This document shows, piece by piece, positions 8,331-16,305 of a DNA stretch of 51,167 bases. Numbering within the stretch: position 1 is the first letter of the stretch; every line of letters starts with the position of its first letter. Location: positions 1 through 51,167 of the forward strand of contig CAYFUG010000008.1 in assembly GCA_964346295.1 (NCBI GenBank), read 5' to 3'. The notes below the pieces were generated by a model. That model was not told the DNA's origin and did no database searches. It was given only the letters and a program-made list of their open reading frames with translations. Source of the DNA: CAYFUG01 sp964346295 (GTDB lineage Bacteria > Patescibacteriota > Minisyncoccia > Moranbacterales > DUUL01). A program made the position numbers and the translations under genes.

Positions 8331-8846
8331 ATGAGAGCTTTGGTTTTGATAGATTTACAAAAGGAATGGGTTAATCGACGATCTGATTTTTATGTGAGAG
8401 GGGCAGAACAATTAATTGATAAAATTAATCAATTAATTGATTATTGCCGGAAGGAGAATTACAAAATTATTTTTATCCGGCACGAAGAATTGGACGGAGA
8501 AGGGGAGTTTGATTCTAGTACTCAAAATGTAGAGTTGATGTCTAAGCTTAATTATCACAAGGTTGATCCGATAATTGTTAAAAATAAGATTAATCCTTTT
8601 TACCAAACTAGTTTAGAAGAGGAGTTATTAGGGGCAGAGGAGGTGGCAACAGCCGGGATTTTGACTAACCTTTGCGTGCGAAGTTTTATAGAGAGTGCTT
8701 ATGATCGAGAATTTGAAATTACTGTCATCAAGGATTGTTGTCTGGCCAGGGACGAAGAAACTCAAGAGTTTACTTTCTTGGATCTTAAAAATACTCGACC
8801 AGAGGTGGAATTTTTAGAGCTAGAGGATTTTTTAGTAGAAGAATGA
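8331..8846 (+). CDS. Isochorismatase-family cysteine hydrolase
   Basis: 171 aa, the size of a single-domain family member. The catalytic triad is visible: Asp in LIDLQKEW (about residue 8), Lys in IVKNKINPF (about 88) and Cys in AGILTNLCVRS (about 122), with the typical cis-peptide strand before it. The downstream VIKDCCLARDEE matches the family's 'vvxDaxxs' segment. Members hydrolyse amides such as nicotinamide, or isochorismate; the substrate here cannot be read from sequence. It ends in TGA, overlapping the ATG of a tiny reading frame at 8843. Confidence 0.85.
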   Translation: MRALVLIDLQKEWVNRRSDFYVRGAEQLIDKINQLIDYCRKENYKIIFIRHEELDGEGEFDSSTQNVELMSKLNYHKVDPIIVKNKINPFYQTSLEEELLGAEEVATAGILTNLCVRSFIESAYDREFEITVIKDCCLARDEETQEFTFLDLKNTRPEVEFLELEDFLVEE

Positions 8847-8943
8847 AATTAGTCCTGGTTGCTTGTTTTTCTGGTTTTTTAATTGGGGGCTGCTAGGTTT
8901 CTTGCGAGATAAATTCTTGGCGGGAGTCTTGTTAAGGCTCTAA
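8843..8943 (+). pseudogene. Tiny hydrophobic reading frame, frameshifted at a G5 run
   Basis: The ATG overlaps the stop of the hydrolase gene (ATGA). The frame encodes MKLVLVACFSGFLIGGC and then stops. A one-base shift at the GGGGG tract (8885-8889) would continue into LLGFLRDKFLAGVLLRL before TAA at 8943, giving a 33-residue hydrophobic peptide. It may be a frameshifted small membrane protein or no gene at all. Confidence 0.3.
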
Positions 8944-8989
8944 TCTGAGGGAAGGTGATTAGTGGATAATAGCTAATTTGGAAAATATT

Positions 8990-10519
8990 ATGGCGGTAAG
9001 AGTTTATTCAGCTTGCGCCTTAGGAATGGATGGGAGGTTAATTGAAGTAGAAGTGGATTTAGCGCCGGGCCAAGTTTATTTTGGTCTGGTGGGCTTGCCG
9101 GACGCGGCCGTCAAAGAGGCCAAGGATCGAGTGGCTAGTGCCTTAAAGAACTCTGGTTTTCGGCCCCCGCAATTTTTTGGTCGGGTGACTGTCAACCTGG
9201 CGCCGGCGGATTTACGCAAAGAAGGGCCGGCTTTCGACCTTCCGATTGCGTTGGGAATTTTAGCGGCTAGTAGCCAAATTGACCCTCTCGAGGAAGAAAT
9301 GGCTTTTCTGGGAGAGCTAGCTTTAGACGGCCGGTTGCGCAAAATCAAAGGCTCTCTTCCCATCGCTCTGGGACTGGCCAAGCGGGGCTTTAAGAAGCTC
9401 TTTGTACCCAAAGAAAACGCCGCCGAGGCCAATCTGGCTCCGGACATCGAAGTTTATCCGGCTGATAATCTCTCTCAAATAGCGGCTCATCTGCTGGGTC
9501 AGGAGCCGATAGCGCTTCAGGAAAAGCAAGATCCTTTTGCTCAAGTTTCCCAGGAAGAAGTTTATTCTAGTGATTTCTGTTTCATCAAAGGCCAGGAATA
9601 TGTTAAGCGAGCGTTGGAAGTGGCTATTTCTGGAGGTCACAATATTTTGCTCACCGGTCCTCCTGGCAGTGGCAAGACCATGCTAGCCAAGTCTCTGCCT
9701 TCCATTATGCCGGCCATGAGCCGAGAGGAGGCTTTTGAAGTAACTAAGCTTTATTCCATTGCTGGCCTGACTAGTCCTGAGCAGCCATTGGTTATTAAGC
9801 GACCTTTTCGTTCGCCTCATCACAGTGCTAGTGCGGTTTCCTTGGTCGGGGGAGGGGCGTTTCCGCGGCCAGGAGAAATTTCCCTAGCTAATCGAGGAGT
9901 GCTCTTTCTAGACGAGTTTCCGGAGTTTCCTCGGGAGGTGATTGAAAATCTCCGCCAACCTTTGGAGGATGGAGAAGTTTCTATTTCTCGGGTGCAGGGC
10001 AGCATGTGTTTCCCGGCCCGTTTTATTTTAGTGGCAGCCATGAATCCTTGCCCTTGTGGCAACCAGTCCGATCCCGAGAAGAATTGTACTTGTACACCGA
10101 TACAGGTGGCTCGTTATCGGCAAAAACTCTCTGGTCCTATTATGGATCGGATTGATCTTCATATTGAAGTACCGCGCCTAAAATGGGAAAAACTTTCCGG
10201 AGAGCAACTAGCGGAAAAAAGCCAGCGGGTGCGCCAGCGAGTGGAGCAGGCTCGGCAAGCACAGAGAATTCGTTTTCAAGAGGAGCCCATTCTTACTAAT
10301 AGCGAAATGGATACTCGTCTTATTCGCAAATATTGTGCAATTGAGGAGGCGGAAAAAGAGTTGCTCAAAAGAGCAATTACCAAGATGCAGCTTTCTCCTC
10401 GCGGCTACCATCGGCTTCTCAAAGTGGCTCGCACTATTGCGGATTTGTCAGGATCGGATAAAATTAAGGCTGAACATTTGGCGGAGGCGATTCAGTATCG
10501 TTTCCGAGAAGAATCGTGA
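8990..10519 (+). CDS. comM: ComM/YifB-family Mg-chelatase-like AAA+ ATPase
   Basis: 509 aa from the ATG at 8990. A TTG start 12 bp upstream is possible but adds only MENI, and GGA precedes the ATG at a suitable distance. The N-terminal S5-like ChlI domain shows GLPDAAVKEAKDRV and NLAPADLRKEG. The AAA+ core has Walker A GPPGSGKT (about 223-230), FRSPHHSASAVSLVGGG, Walker B GVLFLDEFPEF and the Zn-binding segment NPCPCGN with a later NCTC. The C-terminal ChlI domain ends with SPRGYHRLLKVARTIADL. In Proteobacteria ComM drives branch migration during natural transformation, so a role in DNA uptake or recombination is plausible here. Confidence 0.9.
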   Translation: MAVRVYSACALGMDGRLIEVEVDLAPGQVYFGLVGLPDAAVKEAKDRVASALKNSGFRPPQFFGRVTVNLAPADLRKEGPAFDLPIALGILAASSQIDPLEEEMAFLGELALDGRLRKIKGSLPIALGLAKRGFKKLFVPKENAAEANLAPDIEVYPADNLSQIAAHLLGQEPIALQEKQDPFAQVSQEEVYSSDFCFIKGQEYVKRALEVAISGGHNILLTGPPGSGKTMLAKSLPSIMPAMSREEAFEVTKLYSIAGLTSPEQPLVIKRPFRSPHHSASAVSLVGGGAFPRPGEISLANRGVLFLDEFPEFPREVIENLRQPLEDGEVSISRVQGSMCFPARFILVAAMNPCPCGNQSDPEKNCTCTPIQVARYRQKLSGPIMDRIDLHIEVPRLKWEKLSGEQLAEKSQRVRQRVEQARQAQRIRFQEEPILTNSEMDTRLIRKYCAIEEAEKELLKRAITKMQLSPRGYHRLLKVARTIADLSGSDKIKAEHLAEAIQYRFREES

Positions 10520-10522
10520 GGA

Positions 10523-10627
10523 GATTTTCAAGACTTGAAAATCTCGTTGTTGCTCGCTGCGTTTGGCACTCACCATGTTAATCAGTCAAACCTCGTTTGC
10601 GTCTAGAGCTTTCCTGAAATTTGAAAG
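10523..10627 (+). repeat. Covarying palindromic repeat, copy B
   Basis: It starts 4 bp after the comM stop. It contains CTCGTTGTTG, the inner stem GTTTG/CAAAC, and CTAGAGCTTTCCTGAAAT followed by TTGAAAG. The outer arm is less perfect than in other copies. Confidence 0.7.
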
Positions 10628-10802
10628 AATCAAAAGATTGTGCTAGAGGGAGATTTTCTAAAAAATGAAAAACCTAGACTTCAGTAGATTTTCAAAATTA
10701 GAAGCAGGCCAAGCAGTTAAGGGGTGCTAAGTAGAGGCGGAAAATAGAAGTGAAAATTTAGCAACTTGGCATTTTTTTAACTAAAAATCAGACAATTAGA
10801 CC

Positions 10803-10879
10803 GGGCAATTAGCTCAGTTGGTTAGAGCGCATGCTCGACACGCATGAGGTCGGAGGTTCGAATCCTCCATTGCCCACCA
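10803..10879 (+). tRNA. tRNA-Val(GAC) with C33
   Basis: Full cloverleaf with acceptor GGGCAAT/ATTGCCC, D stem GCTC/GAGC, anticodon stem CATGC/GCATG, T stem GGAGG/CCTCC, discriminator A and encoded CCA. The seven-base anticodon loop is TCGACAC, giving anticodon GAC with C at position 33, where U is almost universal. Confidence 0.9.
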
Positions 10880-10914
10880 GGATTAATTTTAAATATCTCA
10901 ATTTTAAAACAATC

Positions 10915-11370
10915 ATGACCAGGGAAAAGAAAATCGAAATGATCAAAGATCATGTGACTCCAGAGTTTGAAATTTTTCAAGAATGCTATAAAAAGATTTC
11001 CGAGGAAAGATTTAAAAATTAACCTAAAAACAAAAAAGATAGGGATGAAAAAAGGATATTTTTTGATTGCTTCTTGCTTTGCACGAGAAAATTGAGAGAG
11101 TTCTTTTTGGGGCCCAAAAAGAATAGGTATGATTTTTTTGCTGATGATTTACTTAACGAGGAAAAACAGAAAATTTCTTGGGATTTATTAAGTGCCATTC
11201 CTATTTCAAAGATAAATAAGCAATTGGCACACATTTCTTCGAGTAGGATAACTGGAGCGCAAGAGGATCTTTTTCCCAAGAAAAATGAAATTTACAATGC
11301 TGTCAAAAAAGCCTTGGAGGATTACAATGAAAAAGTGGTTAGTGATTTCAAGATAAATATTAAACTTTAA
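10915..11370 (+). pseudogene. Hypothetical gene interrupted by an in-frame TAA
   Basis: The frame from ATG 10915 encodes 35 residues (starting MTREKKIEMIKDHVTPEFEI) and meets TAA at 11020. The same frame then stays open to TAA at 11368-11370, encoding a charged, mostly helical sequence (KKNRYDFFADDLLNEEKQ, AVKKALEDYNEKVVSDFK). Read through, the product would be about 151 residues, soluble and unrecognised. It begins 35 bp after tRNA-Val. A downstream fragment starting at TTG 11074 (98 aa) could be translated alone. A nonsense-mutated gene is the simplest reading, and sequencing error or readthrough cannot be excluded. Confidence 0.5.
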
Positions 11371-11373
11371 TTT

Positions 11374-12480
11374 ATGAATTTTTCTCAAGTAAATTGGCTT
11401 AGTGAAAATGTCAGTTGGCTCAACTTTGAGTGGTTGGGTAACACGGGAGCGGATTATGTGATGGCGCTAGGAGTTTTTTTAGTAGGCCTTGTAGTGTTTA
11501 AGATTTTCTCTCGGGTTGCTGTTAAGAAACTAGAAAAAGCTTCCTTAAAAACCACTACTGACATTGACGATTTTGCCATTGAGCTGATCCAGAGCATTCG
11601 GCCACCGTTTTATTTTTTAATTTCGGTTTATTTAGCTTTGCAGGCTCTTAGCCTTTCTCCGCTAGTAAGTAAAATTGCTTTTGGAGTGTTTTTGTTGGCG
11701 GTGATGATTCAGGTGATCGTGGCTTTCCAAAAGGTGGTTGATTATGCAGTGCGGAAGGTATTCCTTAAAGGAGAAGAGGCGGGTGAAGAAGGAAAAGATA
11801 AAGCCGCCAGAGATAAAGAGGCGGTAATTAAACTTTCCGCCCAAATCTTTAAGGCGTTGTTGTGGGTAATTGGCGGCTTGATGATTATGGCTAACTTAGG
11901 AATCGATGTAGGATCTCTAGTGGCTGGTCTGGGAATCGGCGGTATCGCAATTGCTTTGGCTTTACAAACGGTGCTGGGTGATATGTTTGCTTCCTTTTCG
12001 ATTTTTACTGATAAGCCTTTTAAGGTGGGGGACTTTATTGTGATCGGCAATGATATGGGAACGGTTACCAAGGTGGGAGTAAAAACTACTCGGCTCAAGA
12101 CTCTCCAGGGAGAGGAGTTGGTAGTTTCTAATAAAGATCTTACCAGTGCTCGGATCAAGAATTACAAAAAGATGAAGCGGCGGCGGATTTCTTTTCAATT
12201 TGGGGTAGTTTACGGAACTCCTCAAAAGAAGGTGGAGAAAATTCCAGCAATGATCCAGGAGGTTGCCGGAAAAGTGGAGAATCTCACTCTGGATCGAGCC
12301 CACTTTGCTCAATTTGGGGATAGCGCACTACTTTTTGAGGTGGTGTACTTTATGGAAACTTCAGAATATGCTAAATATATGGATGCTCAGCAAGAACTTA
12401 ATTTGGGAATGATGAAGCGATTTGAAAAGGAAGGGATCGAGTTCGCTTATCCGACGCAGACTCTTTATGTTAAAAAGTAG
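11374..12480 (+). CDS. mscS: MscS-family mechanosensitive channel
   Basis: 368 aa. N-terminal transmembrane helices (about 25-48, 72-90, 92-112 and 155-175) lead into the pore helix LVAGLGIGGIAIALALQTVLG with its Gly/Ala packing pattern. The cytoplasmic beta domain follows (DKPFKVGDFIVIG, GTVTKVGVKTTRLKTLQGEELVVSN). The family releases solutes through the cytoplasmic membrane under hypo-osmotic stress. It starts 3 bp after the preceding interrupted frame and is followed 11 bp after its stop by repeat copy C. Confidence 0.92.
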   Translation: MNFSQVNWLSENVSWLNFEWLGNTGADYVMALGVFLVGLVVFKIFSRVAVKKLEKASLKTTTDIDDFAIELIQSIRPPFYFLISVYLALQALSLSPLVSKIAFGVFLLAVMIQVIVAFQKVVDYAVRKVFLKGEEAGEEGKDKAARDKEAVIKLSAQIFKALLWVIGGLMIMANLGIDVGSLVAGLGIGGIAIALALQTVLGDMFASFSIFTDKPFKVGDFIVIGNDMGTVTKVGVKTTRLKTLQGEELVVSNKDLTSARIKNYKKMKRRRISFQFGVVYGTPQKKVEKIPAMIQEVAGKVENLTLDRAHFAQFGDSALLFEVVYFMETSEYAKYMDAQQELNLGMMKRFEKEGIEFAYPTQTLYVKK

Positions 12481-12490
12481 TTTTTCAATG

Positions 12491-12613
12491 GGGGACTTCC
12501 AAATTTTGAAAATCTTGTTGTTGCCGCCTGCGTTTTGACCTCACTGTGCCTTTCAGTACGGCTCGGCCAAAGCCTCGGCGTCGCCTAGAGCTTTCCTAAA
12601 ATTTGAAAGCCCT
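12491..12613 (+). repeat. Covarying palindromic repeat, copy C
   Basis: The left arm CTTCCAAATTTTG and right arm AAAATTTGAAAGCCCT enclose the core TTGTTGTTGCCGCC, an inner stem near TTTGACC/GGCCAAA and CTAGAGCTTTCCT. It starts 11 bp after the mscS stop. Confidence 0.85.
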
Positions 12614-12648
12614 GAACTGCGTGCAAAAACTAGACTAACTTAAAAAGT

Positions 12649-13005
12649 ATGAAAGAAAAGTTTGATAGTGGTTTTGAAAGATTGGAGGCAACAACTTTAG
12701 TTTTTGAGGTAGGGAAGAAGCTTTTTGAATTTGACTGGCGGAGCTTTGCTAAGTGGGCAAAGGAGGAAAAAGGCCTAGCAGAAGATCAGATAGAAATGGC
12801 TAGGAGTCATCTTGAAAGTGCGCGTATTCAACTAAAAGTTCTTTATTCGAGAGAAGCTTATGTGGAAGATATTTCTCAAATGGCTAAAGAGTTGTGTGGG
12901 TTCATTGATCAGTGTCAGGGCCTGGGAAAAAAAGAACGGAATGTAATGTTTAAGGCGGAGGAAATAGAACAGTTTATAACAAAGCTTTCTTTTCTGGAAT
13001 CTTAA
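12649..13005 (+). CDS. Small hypothetical protein, tandem paralog 1
   Basis: 118 aa, soluble, predicted mostly alpha-helical, and unrecognised. It shares a segment with the next gene: here LFEFDWRSFAKWAKEEKGLA, there VVQLDWEGFVNLATREKGFS, each followed by a helix of similar length. The two genes are 30 bp apart in the same direction and look like a tandem duplication that diverged. It starts just after repeat copy C. The ATG at 12649 is the first in frame. Confidence 0.6.
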   Translation: MKEKFDSGFERLEATTLVFEVGKKLFEFDWRSFAKWAKEEKGLAEDQIEMARSHLESARIQLKVLYSREAYVEDISQMAKELCGFIDQCQGLGKKERNVMFKAEEIEQFITKLSFLES

Positions 13006-13035
13006 AGTTTTAAAAATTAATTTCATTTCAAAAAA

Positions 13036-13386
13036 ATGGAAGAAGGTCTAAGCGGAAAAAAATCAAAGTTCGAAATTCAAAAAACTCCTGAGAGTCAAAC
13101 GGAGATAGAATTTGCTTTAGGGGGGGGCAAAGTAGTCCAGCTTGACTGGGAGGGTTTTGTTAACTTGGCAACAAGAGAAAAAGGCTTTTCAAGCAGCACG
13201 ATAACTGAGGTCAGAGAGGCTTTGTTGGACTTTAGCGAGACTATTGAAAAGGCTGCCAAGGGAGGAGAGTTGCCAGATAATTTTGATCTAATAGGTAGTT
13301 TGCATGAGAATCTTAAGAGTTTTACTGACGAAGTAGAGCTTTTTACCAGAGGTGAAATCGCAAATTCTATTAAAATAGAAGAATAA
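13036..13386 (+). CDS. Small hypothetical protein, tandem paralog 2
   Basis: 116 aa, acidic and soluble, unrecognised. A beta strand pair followed by LDWEGFVNLATREKGF (about 35-50) matches the corresponding part of the preceding gene, and the C-terminal half is helical and acidic. It is probably transcribed together with its paralog and the membrane protein gene that begins 16 bp later. Confidence 0.6.
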   Translation: MEEGLSGKKSKFEIQKTPESQTEIEFALGGGKVVQLDWEGFVNLATREKGFSSSTITEVREALLDFSETIEKAAKGGELPDNFDLIGSLHENLKSFTDEVELFTRGEIANSIKIEE

Positions 13387-13402
13387 TTTTTGAAGCTAAT
13401 TT

Positions 13403-13999
13403 TTGTTTAAAAAATACAAACTCATTTTTTTAATCGGTTTTGGCTCAGCGTTGCTGAGCTTTTCGGTGTTCTATTTGTGGTCCACCTGGACTTTGATGGT
13501 GGCACTTTGGTTGGGGGTGGTATTCTGGGTAGCAATTAAAGGGATAGATCAAAATTTGCCAGAACAAAGTAGAAAAATCTTTTGGTTTACCGTGTTTGTT
13601 TATCCTTTGGTGGAAAGTTTTTTAAAGTGGCTGATTGTAGCAGATATAATTCCTTATAGCTGGGACATTATTAATCGAATAGAACATTTTTTGTGGGTGA
13701 TGGCTTTGGGAGTAATTCTTTTTCCTTTCTTGCGAGGTATTTTAGCCAAGCTAGAATATTTAGAGCGGGTGTTGTTTCTGTTTGGATTTTTAATGAGCCT
13801 GGGAATTTTTAATGAGCTATTTGAGTTTTTGTTAAGGATCTGGCAGAACAAGCCTTTACAACTTTTGGGAGCGGACTATTATGTAGATACAGTATTTGAT
13901 TTTGGAATGAATATTTTAGGAGGAACCTTGATCAGTTTAATTCTAGCTTTGACAGAATTGAAGAGTTCCGATAAAAAGAAAAGGGCTTCTAGCTCATAG
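13403..13999 (+). CDS. Multi-pass membrane protein, weakly YjdF/DUF2238-like
   Basis: 198 aa with about six predicted membrane helices. The start is a TTG at 13403 giving MFKKYKLIFLIG. The next in-frame ATG would remove the first helix, so TTG is preferred. The segment FNELFEFL followed by YYVDTVFDFGMNILGG recalls the E...DxxxD/N..G pattern of YjdF/DUF2238 membrane proteins, but similarity is weak and function unknown. It is probably the last gene of the small-paralog operon, with a terminator at 14033. Confidence 0.6.
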   Translation: MFKKYKLIFLIGFGSALLSFSVFYLWSTWTLMVALWLGVVFWVAIKGIDQNLPEQSRKIFWFTVFVYPLVESFLKWLIVADIIPYSWDIINRIEHFLWVMALGVILFPFLRGILAKLEYLERVLFLFGFLMSLGIFNELFEFLLRIWQNKPLQLLGADYYVDTVFDFGMNILGGTLISLILALTELKSSDKKKRASSS

Positions 14000-14032
14000 G
14001 AAGCGAAAAAGTTATTAAATATTTTTAGAAGG

Positions 14033-14060
14033 CAGGCAAGTCGAGGGCCTGGTTTGTTTT
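14033..14060 (+). terminator. Intrinsic terminator
   Basis: The stem CAGGC/GCCTG is followed by GTTTGTTTT. Confidence 0.6.
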
Positions 14061-14129
14061 GATTGGAGAGAATTTCGAGAATATTAAGACTATGTAGTTT
14101 TTTATAATTTTATTTAATTTTTTAAACTT

Positions 14130-15455
14130 ATGCATGGAGAAGTTGCTGGAGGGGCGTCACAGCTTGCCAACTTCGGAACGGAGGCAATTTTGGTTGCCTT
14201 GTTAATTTTTTTAGGAAGTTACGCGGTGATTATGTCGGAAAAAATTCACCGGACCATTATTGCGTTGTTTGGAGGAGCTTTAATGGTAATGATAGGCTCT
14301 TTTTTGAAATTTTATTCTCAGCACGAGGCGATCGCGGCGATTGATTTTAATACCGTGGGTCTTTTGGTGGGAATGATGATTGTAGTAGGAATCTCTAAAG
14401 ACACGGGAATTTTTCAGTATGTAGCTATTAAAGCCGCCAAATTTTCTAAGGGAGATCCCTGGAAGATTATGTTGATGTTTGCTATTATTACCGCGGTCTT
14501 TTCGGCTTTATTGGACAATGTTACCACGGTATTGTTGATGGTGCCGATGACTTTTGTGATTTGTGACAACTTGCGAGTAAATCCGCTCCCTTTCCTTTTT
14601 GTAGAAATTTTTATGAGCAATGTAGGGGGAACCGCTACTCTAATCGGAGATCCTCCTAATATTCTAATTGGAAGTGCGGCAGGGCTTTCTTTTATGGATT
14701 TTGTTTATAATTTGGCACCGGTGGTAGTGGTGATGTTTGTGTTGTTGATTCCTTTGATTAAGTTCCTCTATGCCAAAAAAATCAGAGCTCAAAAGGAAGA
14801 CATGAAAAATATTATGAAACTGGACGAACGGGAGAGTATCGAAAATCCAGTTTTACTAAAAAAATCTCTTTTGGTATTAGGTTTAGTGGTGGGAGGTTTC
14901 TTTTTTCACGGAGCCTTGCATTTAGAGGCGGCTACCATCGCTCTTTTGGGCGCTGGTTTACTGCTCTTATTAGATCGCGGTAACCCCGAGAAAGCCTTGC
15001 ACGAAGTGGAATGGACTACCATCTTCTTCTTCATTGGACTCTTCGTGCTTGTGGGTGGCTTAGAGGGAGTAGGAGTAATTGAGTGGGCAGCCGCTAAATT
15101 GTTAGACCTAACCGGAGGAGATTTGCGAGTGACCGGAGTAGTTATTTTGTGGGGTGCGGCTTTCTTCTCGGCTTTTGTGGACAACATTCCGTTTGTAGCT
15201 ACTATGATTCCTTTAGTGCAGGATCTTTCTGGTACTTTCAGTAATCTCAATCCGCTCTGGTGGTCTTTGGCCTTGGGGGCTTGTTTGGGAGGTAACGGGG
15301 CCTTGGTAGGATCCAGCGCTAACTTGGTAGTAGCGGGCATGGCGGAAAAAGCCGGTTACAAAATCAAGTTCGTGGACTTTATGAAGGTAGGCTTGATTAT
15401 TATGGTCTTTACGGTGGCGATTGCCAATGTATACCTCTTAATGCGCTATCTGTAG
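14130..15455 (+). CDS. ArsB/NhaD-superfamily ion permease
   Basis: 441 aa with about 11-12 membrane helices. Diagnostic segments are SALLDNVTTVLLMVPM and SNVGGTATLIGDPPNILIG in the first half, and SAFVDNIPFVATMIPL and ACLGGNGALVGSSANLV in the second. These are the paired DN and GDP/GSSAN re-entrant motifs of the superfamily. Members include NhaD Na+/H+ antiporters, ArsB and tricarboxylate transporters. The NhaD-like spacing favours cation/proton antiport, but the substrate is inferred. Repeat copy D starts 6 bp after the stop. Confidence 0.88.
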   Translation: MHGEVAGGASQLANFGTEAILVALLIFLGSYAVIMSEKIHRTIIALFGGALMVMIGSFLKFYSQHEAIAAIDFNTVGLLVGMMIVVGISKDTGIFQYVAIKAAKFSKGDPWKIMLMFAIITAVFSALLDNVTTVLLMVPMTFVICDNLRVNPLPFLFVEIFMSNVGGTATLIGDPPNILIGSAAGLSFMDFVYNLAPVVVVMFVLLIPLIKFLYAKKIRAQKEDMKNIMKLDERESIENPVLLKKSLLVLGLVVGGFFFHGALHLEAATIALLGAGLLLLLDRGNPEKALHEVEWTTIFFFIGLFVLVGGLEGVGVIEWAAAKLLDLTGGDLRVTGVVILWGAAFFSAFVDNIPFVATMIPLVQDLSGTFSNLNPLWWSLALGACLGGNGALVGSSANLVVAGMAEKAGYKIKFVDFMKVGLIIMVFTVAIANVYLLMRYL

Positions 15456-15460
15456 CAGAC

Positions 15461-15582
15461 GGGACTTCCAAATTTTGAAAATCTCGTTGTCAAAAGCTAC
15501 ATTTAGTGTTCGTCGTATCCTCCAGTACGCCTCACACTAAGCCTCGCTTTTTCCTGGAGCTTTCCTGAAATTTGAAAGCCCT
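15461..15582 (+). repeat. Covarying palindromic repeat, copy D
   Basis: The arms CTTCCAAATTTTG and TGAAATTTGAAAGCC enclose an inner stem TTAGTG/CACTAA, unlike the inner stems of other copies, and the hairpin CGTAT/GTACG. It starts 6 bp after the permease stop. Confidence 0.85.
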
Positions 15583-15636
15583 GGAACTGGATTGCACGAT
15601 TAACGCCTTGAATCAAGAAAGATAATTTTCTTAAAA

Positions 15637-15672
15637 AGCTGCTGGTTTTGGTCGGCAGCTGTTTGTTTTTTA
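15637..15672 (+). terminator. Intrinsic terminator
   Basis: The stem AGCTGC/GCAGCT is followed by GTTTGTTTTTT. Confidence 0.75.
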
Positions 15673-15722
15673 GGAAAAAAGTTGGTAAAATTGAGACACT
15701 TAATTATTTAGCATCCATCTAA

Positions 15723-16247
15723 ATGGAAACAGAAAACAACAATGCTGCTGAAACGGATCAGGATCACCAGGAATCGTCTCAACAATCTAATTCGGCAAAA
15801 GATTCAATCGAACCGGCAAAATCGAGTTCAGCGCCTGCTGATGCGTCAAGGCGTCCCTGGCAAGGGACTACTTTGGGGGTGCTTCAGATCATAGGACCCG
15901 TGATCATTGGTTTGACCACTATCGGAGTATTATTGCTTGCAGCTGTGGGTAGCAAGATGATGGCAACATATTTGGATGACCTGGTTATCAGAGAAATTAT
16001 GGAGGAAGTCGGGATTTTTATTTTCCTAATTTTTGCTGGATTGGTGGTATTGTATATTTTTGTGATCCGAGGGATTTTTCGGGGATCCCAATGGGCGATT
16101 ATTGCTTCCTTGATCCTTTCTGTCTTGGGTGTATTGGGTTCTTTAAGCAAAGAAGGGTCGTTGTTTGTGATTACCTGGAGTGGTTTCATGATTTACCTAG
16201 AGATTGTTTGCTTGAAGCATCCTTTTTACAAGTCAAAAAAGAGTTAG
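15723..16247 (+). CDS. Membrane protein with disordered N-terminus
   Basis: 174 aa. Residues 1-45 are rich in Gln, Ser, Asn and Glu and look disordered. Four hydrophobic segments follow (about 55-78, 98-120, 122-140 and 145-160). No family recognised. It lies between two terminators and is convergent with trpS. Confidence 0.6.
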   Translation: METENNNAAETDQDHQESSQQSNSAKDSIEPAKSSSAPADASRRPWQGTTLGVLQIIGPVIIGLTTIGVLLLAAVGSKMMATYLDDLVIREIMEEVGIFIFLIFAGLVVLYIFVIRGIFRGSQWAIIASLILSVLGVLGSLSKEGSLFVITWSGFMIYLEIVCLKHPFYKSKKS

Positions 16248-16264
16248 CAGAATTCTCCAAATGT

Positions 16265-16296
16265 AAAAATCCCTTGGAAAAACCGAGGGACTTTTG
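16265..16296. terminator. Bidirectional terminator between convergent genes
   Basis: TCCCTTGG (16270-16277) and CCGAGGGA (16283-16290) pair around AAAAA. T residues follow on both strands (CTTTT on plus, TTTTT on minus), so it serves both the membrane protein gene and trpS. Confidence 0.75.
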
Positions 16297-16305
16297 AGGT
16301 TTGGT

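Noticed and set aside
10831..10914. Coding start inside tRNA-Val
   Set aside because: The upstream part of the frame is tRNA sequence; the first sensible start is ATG 10915.
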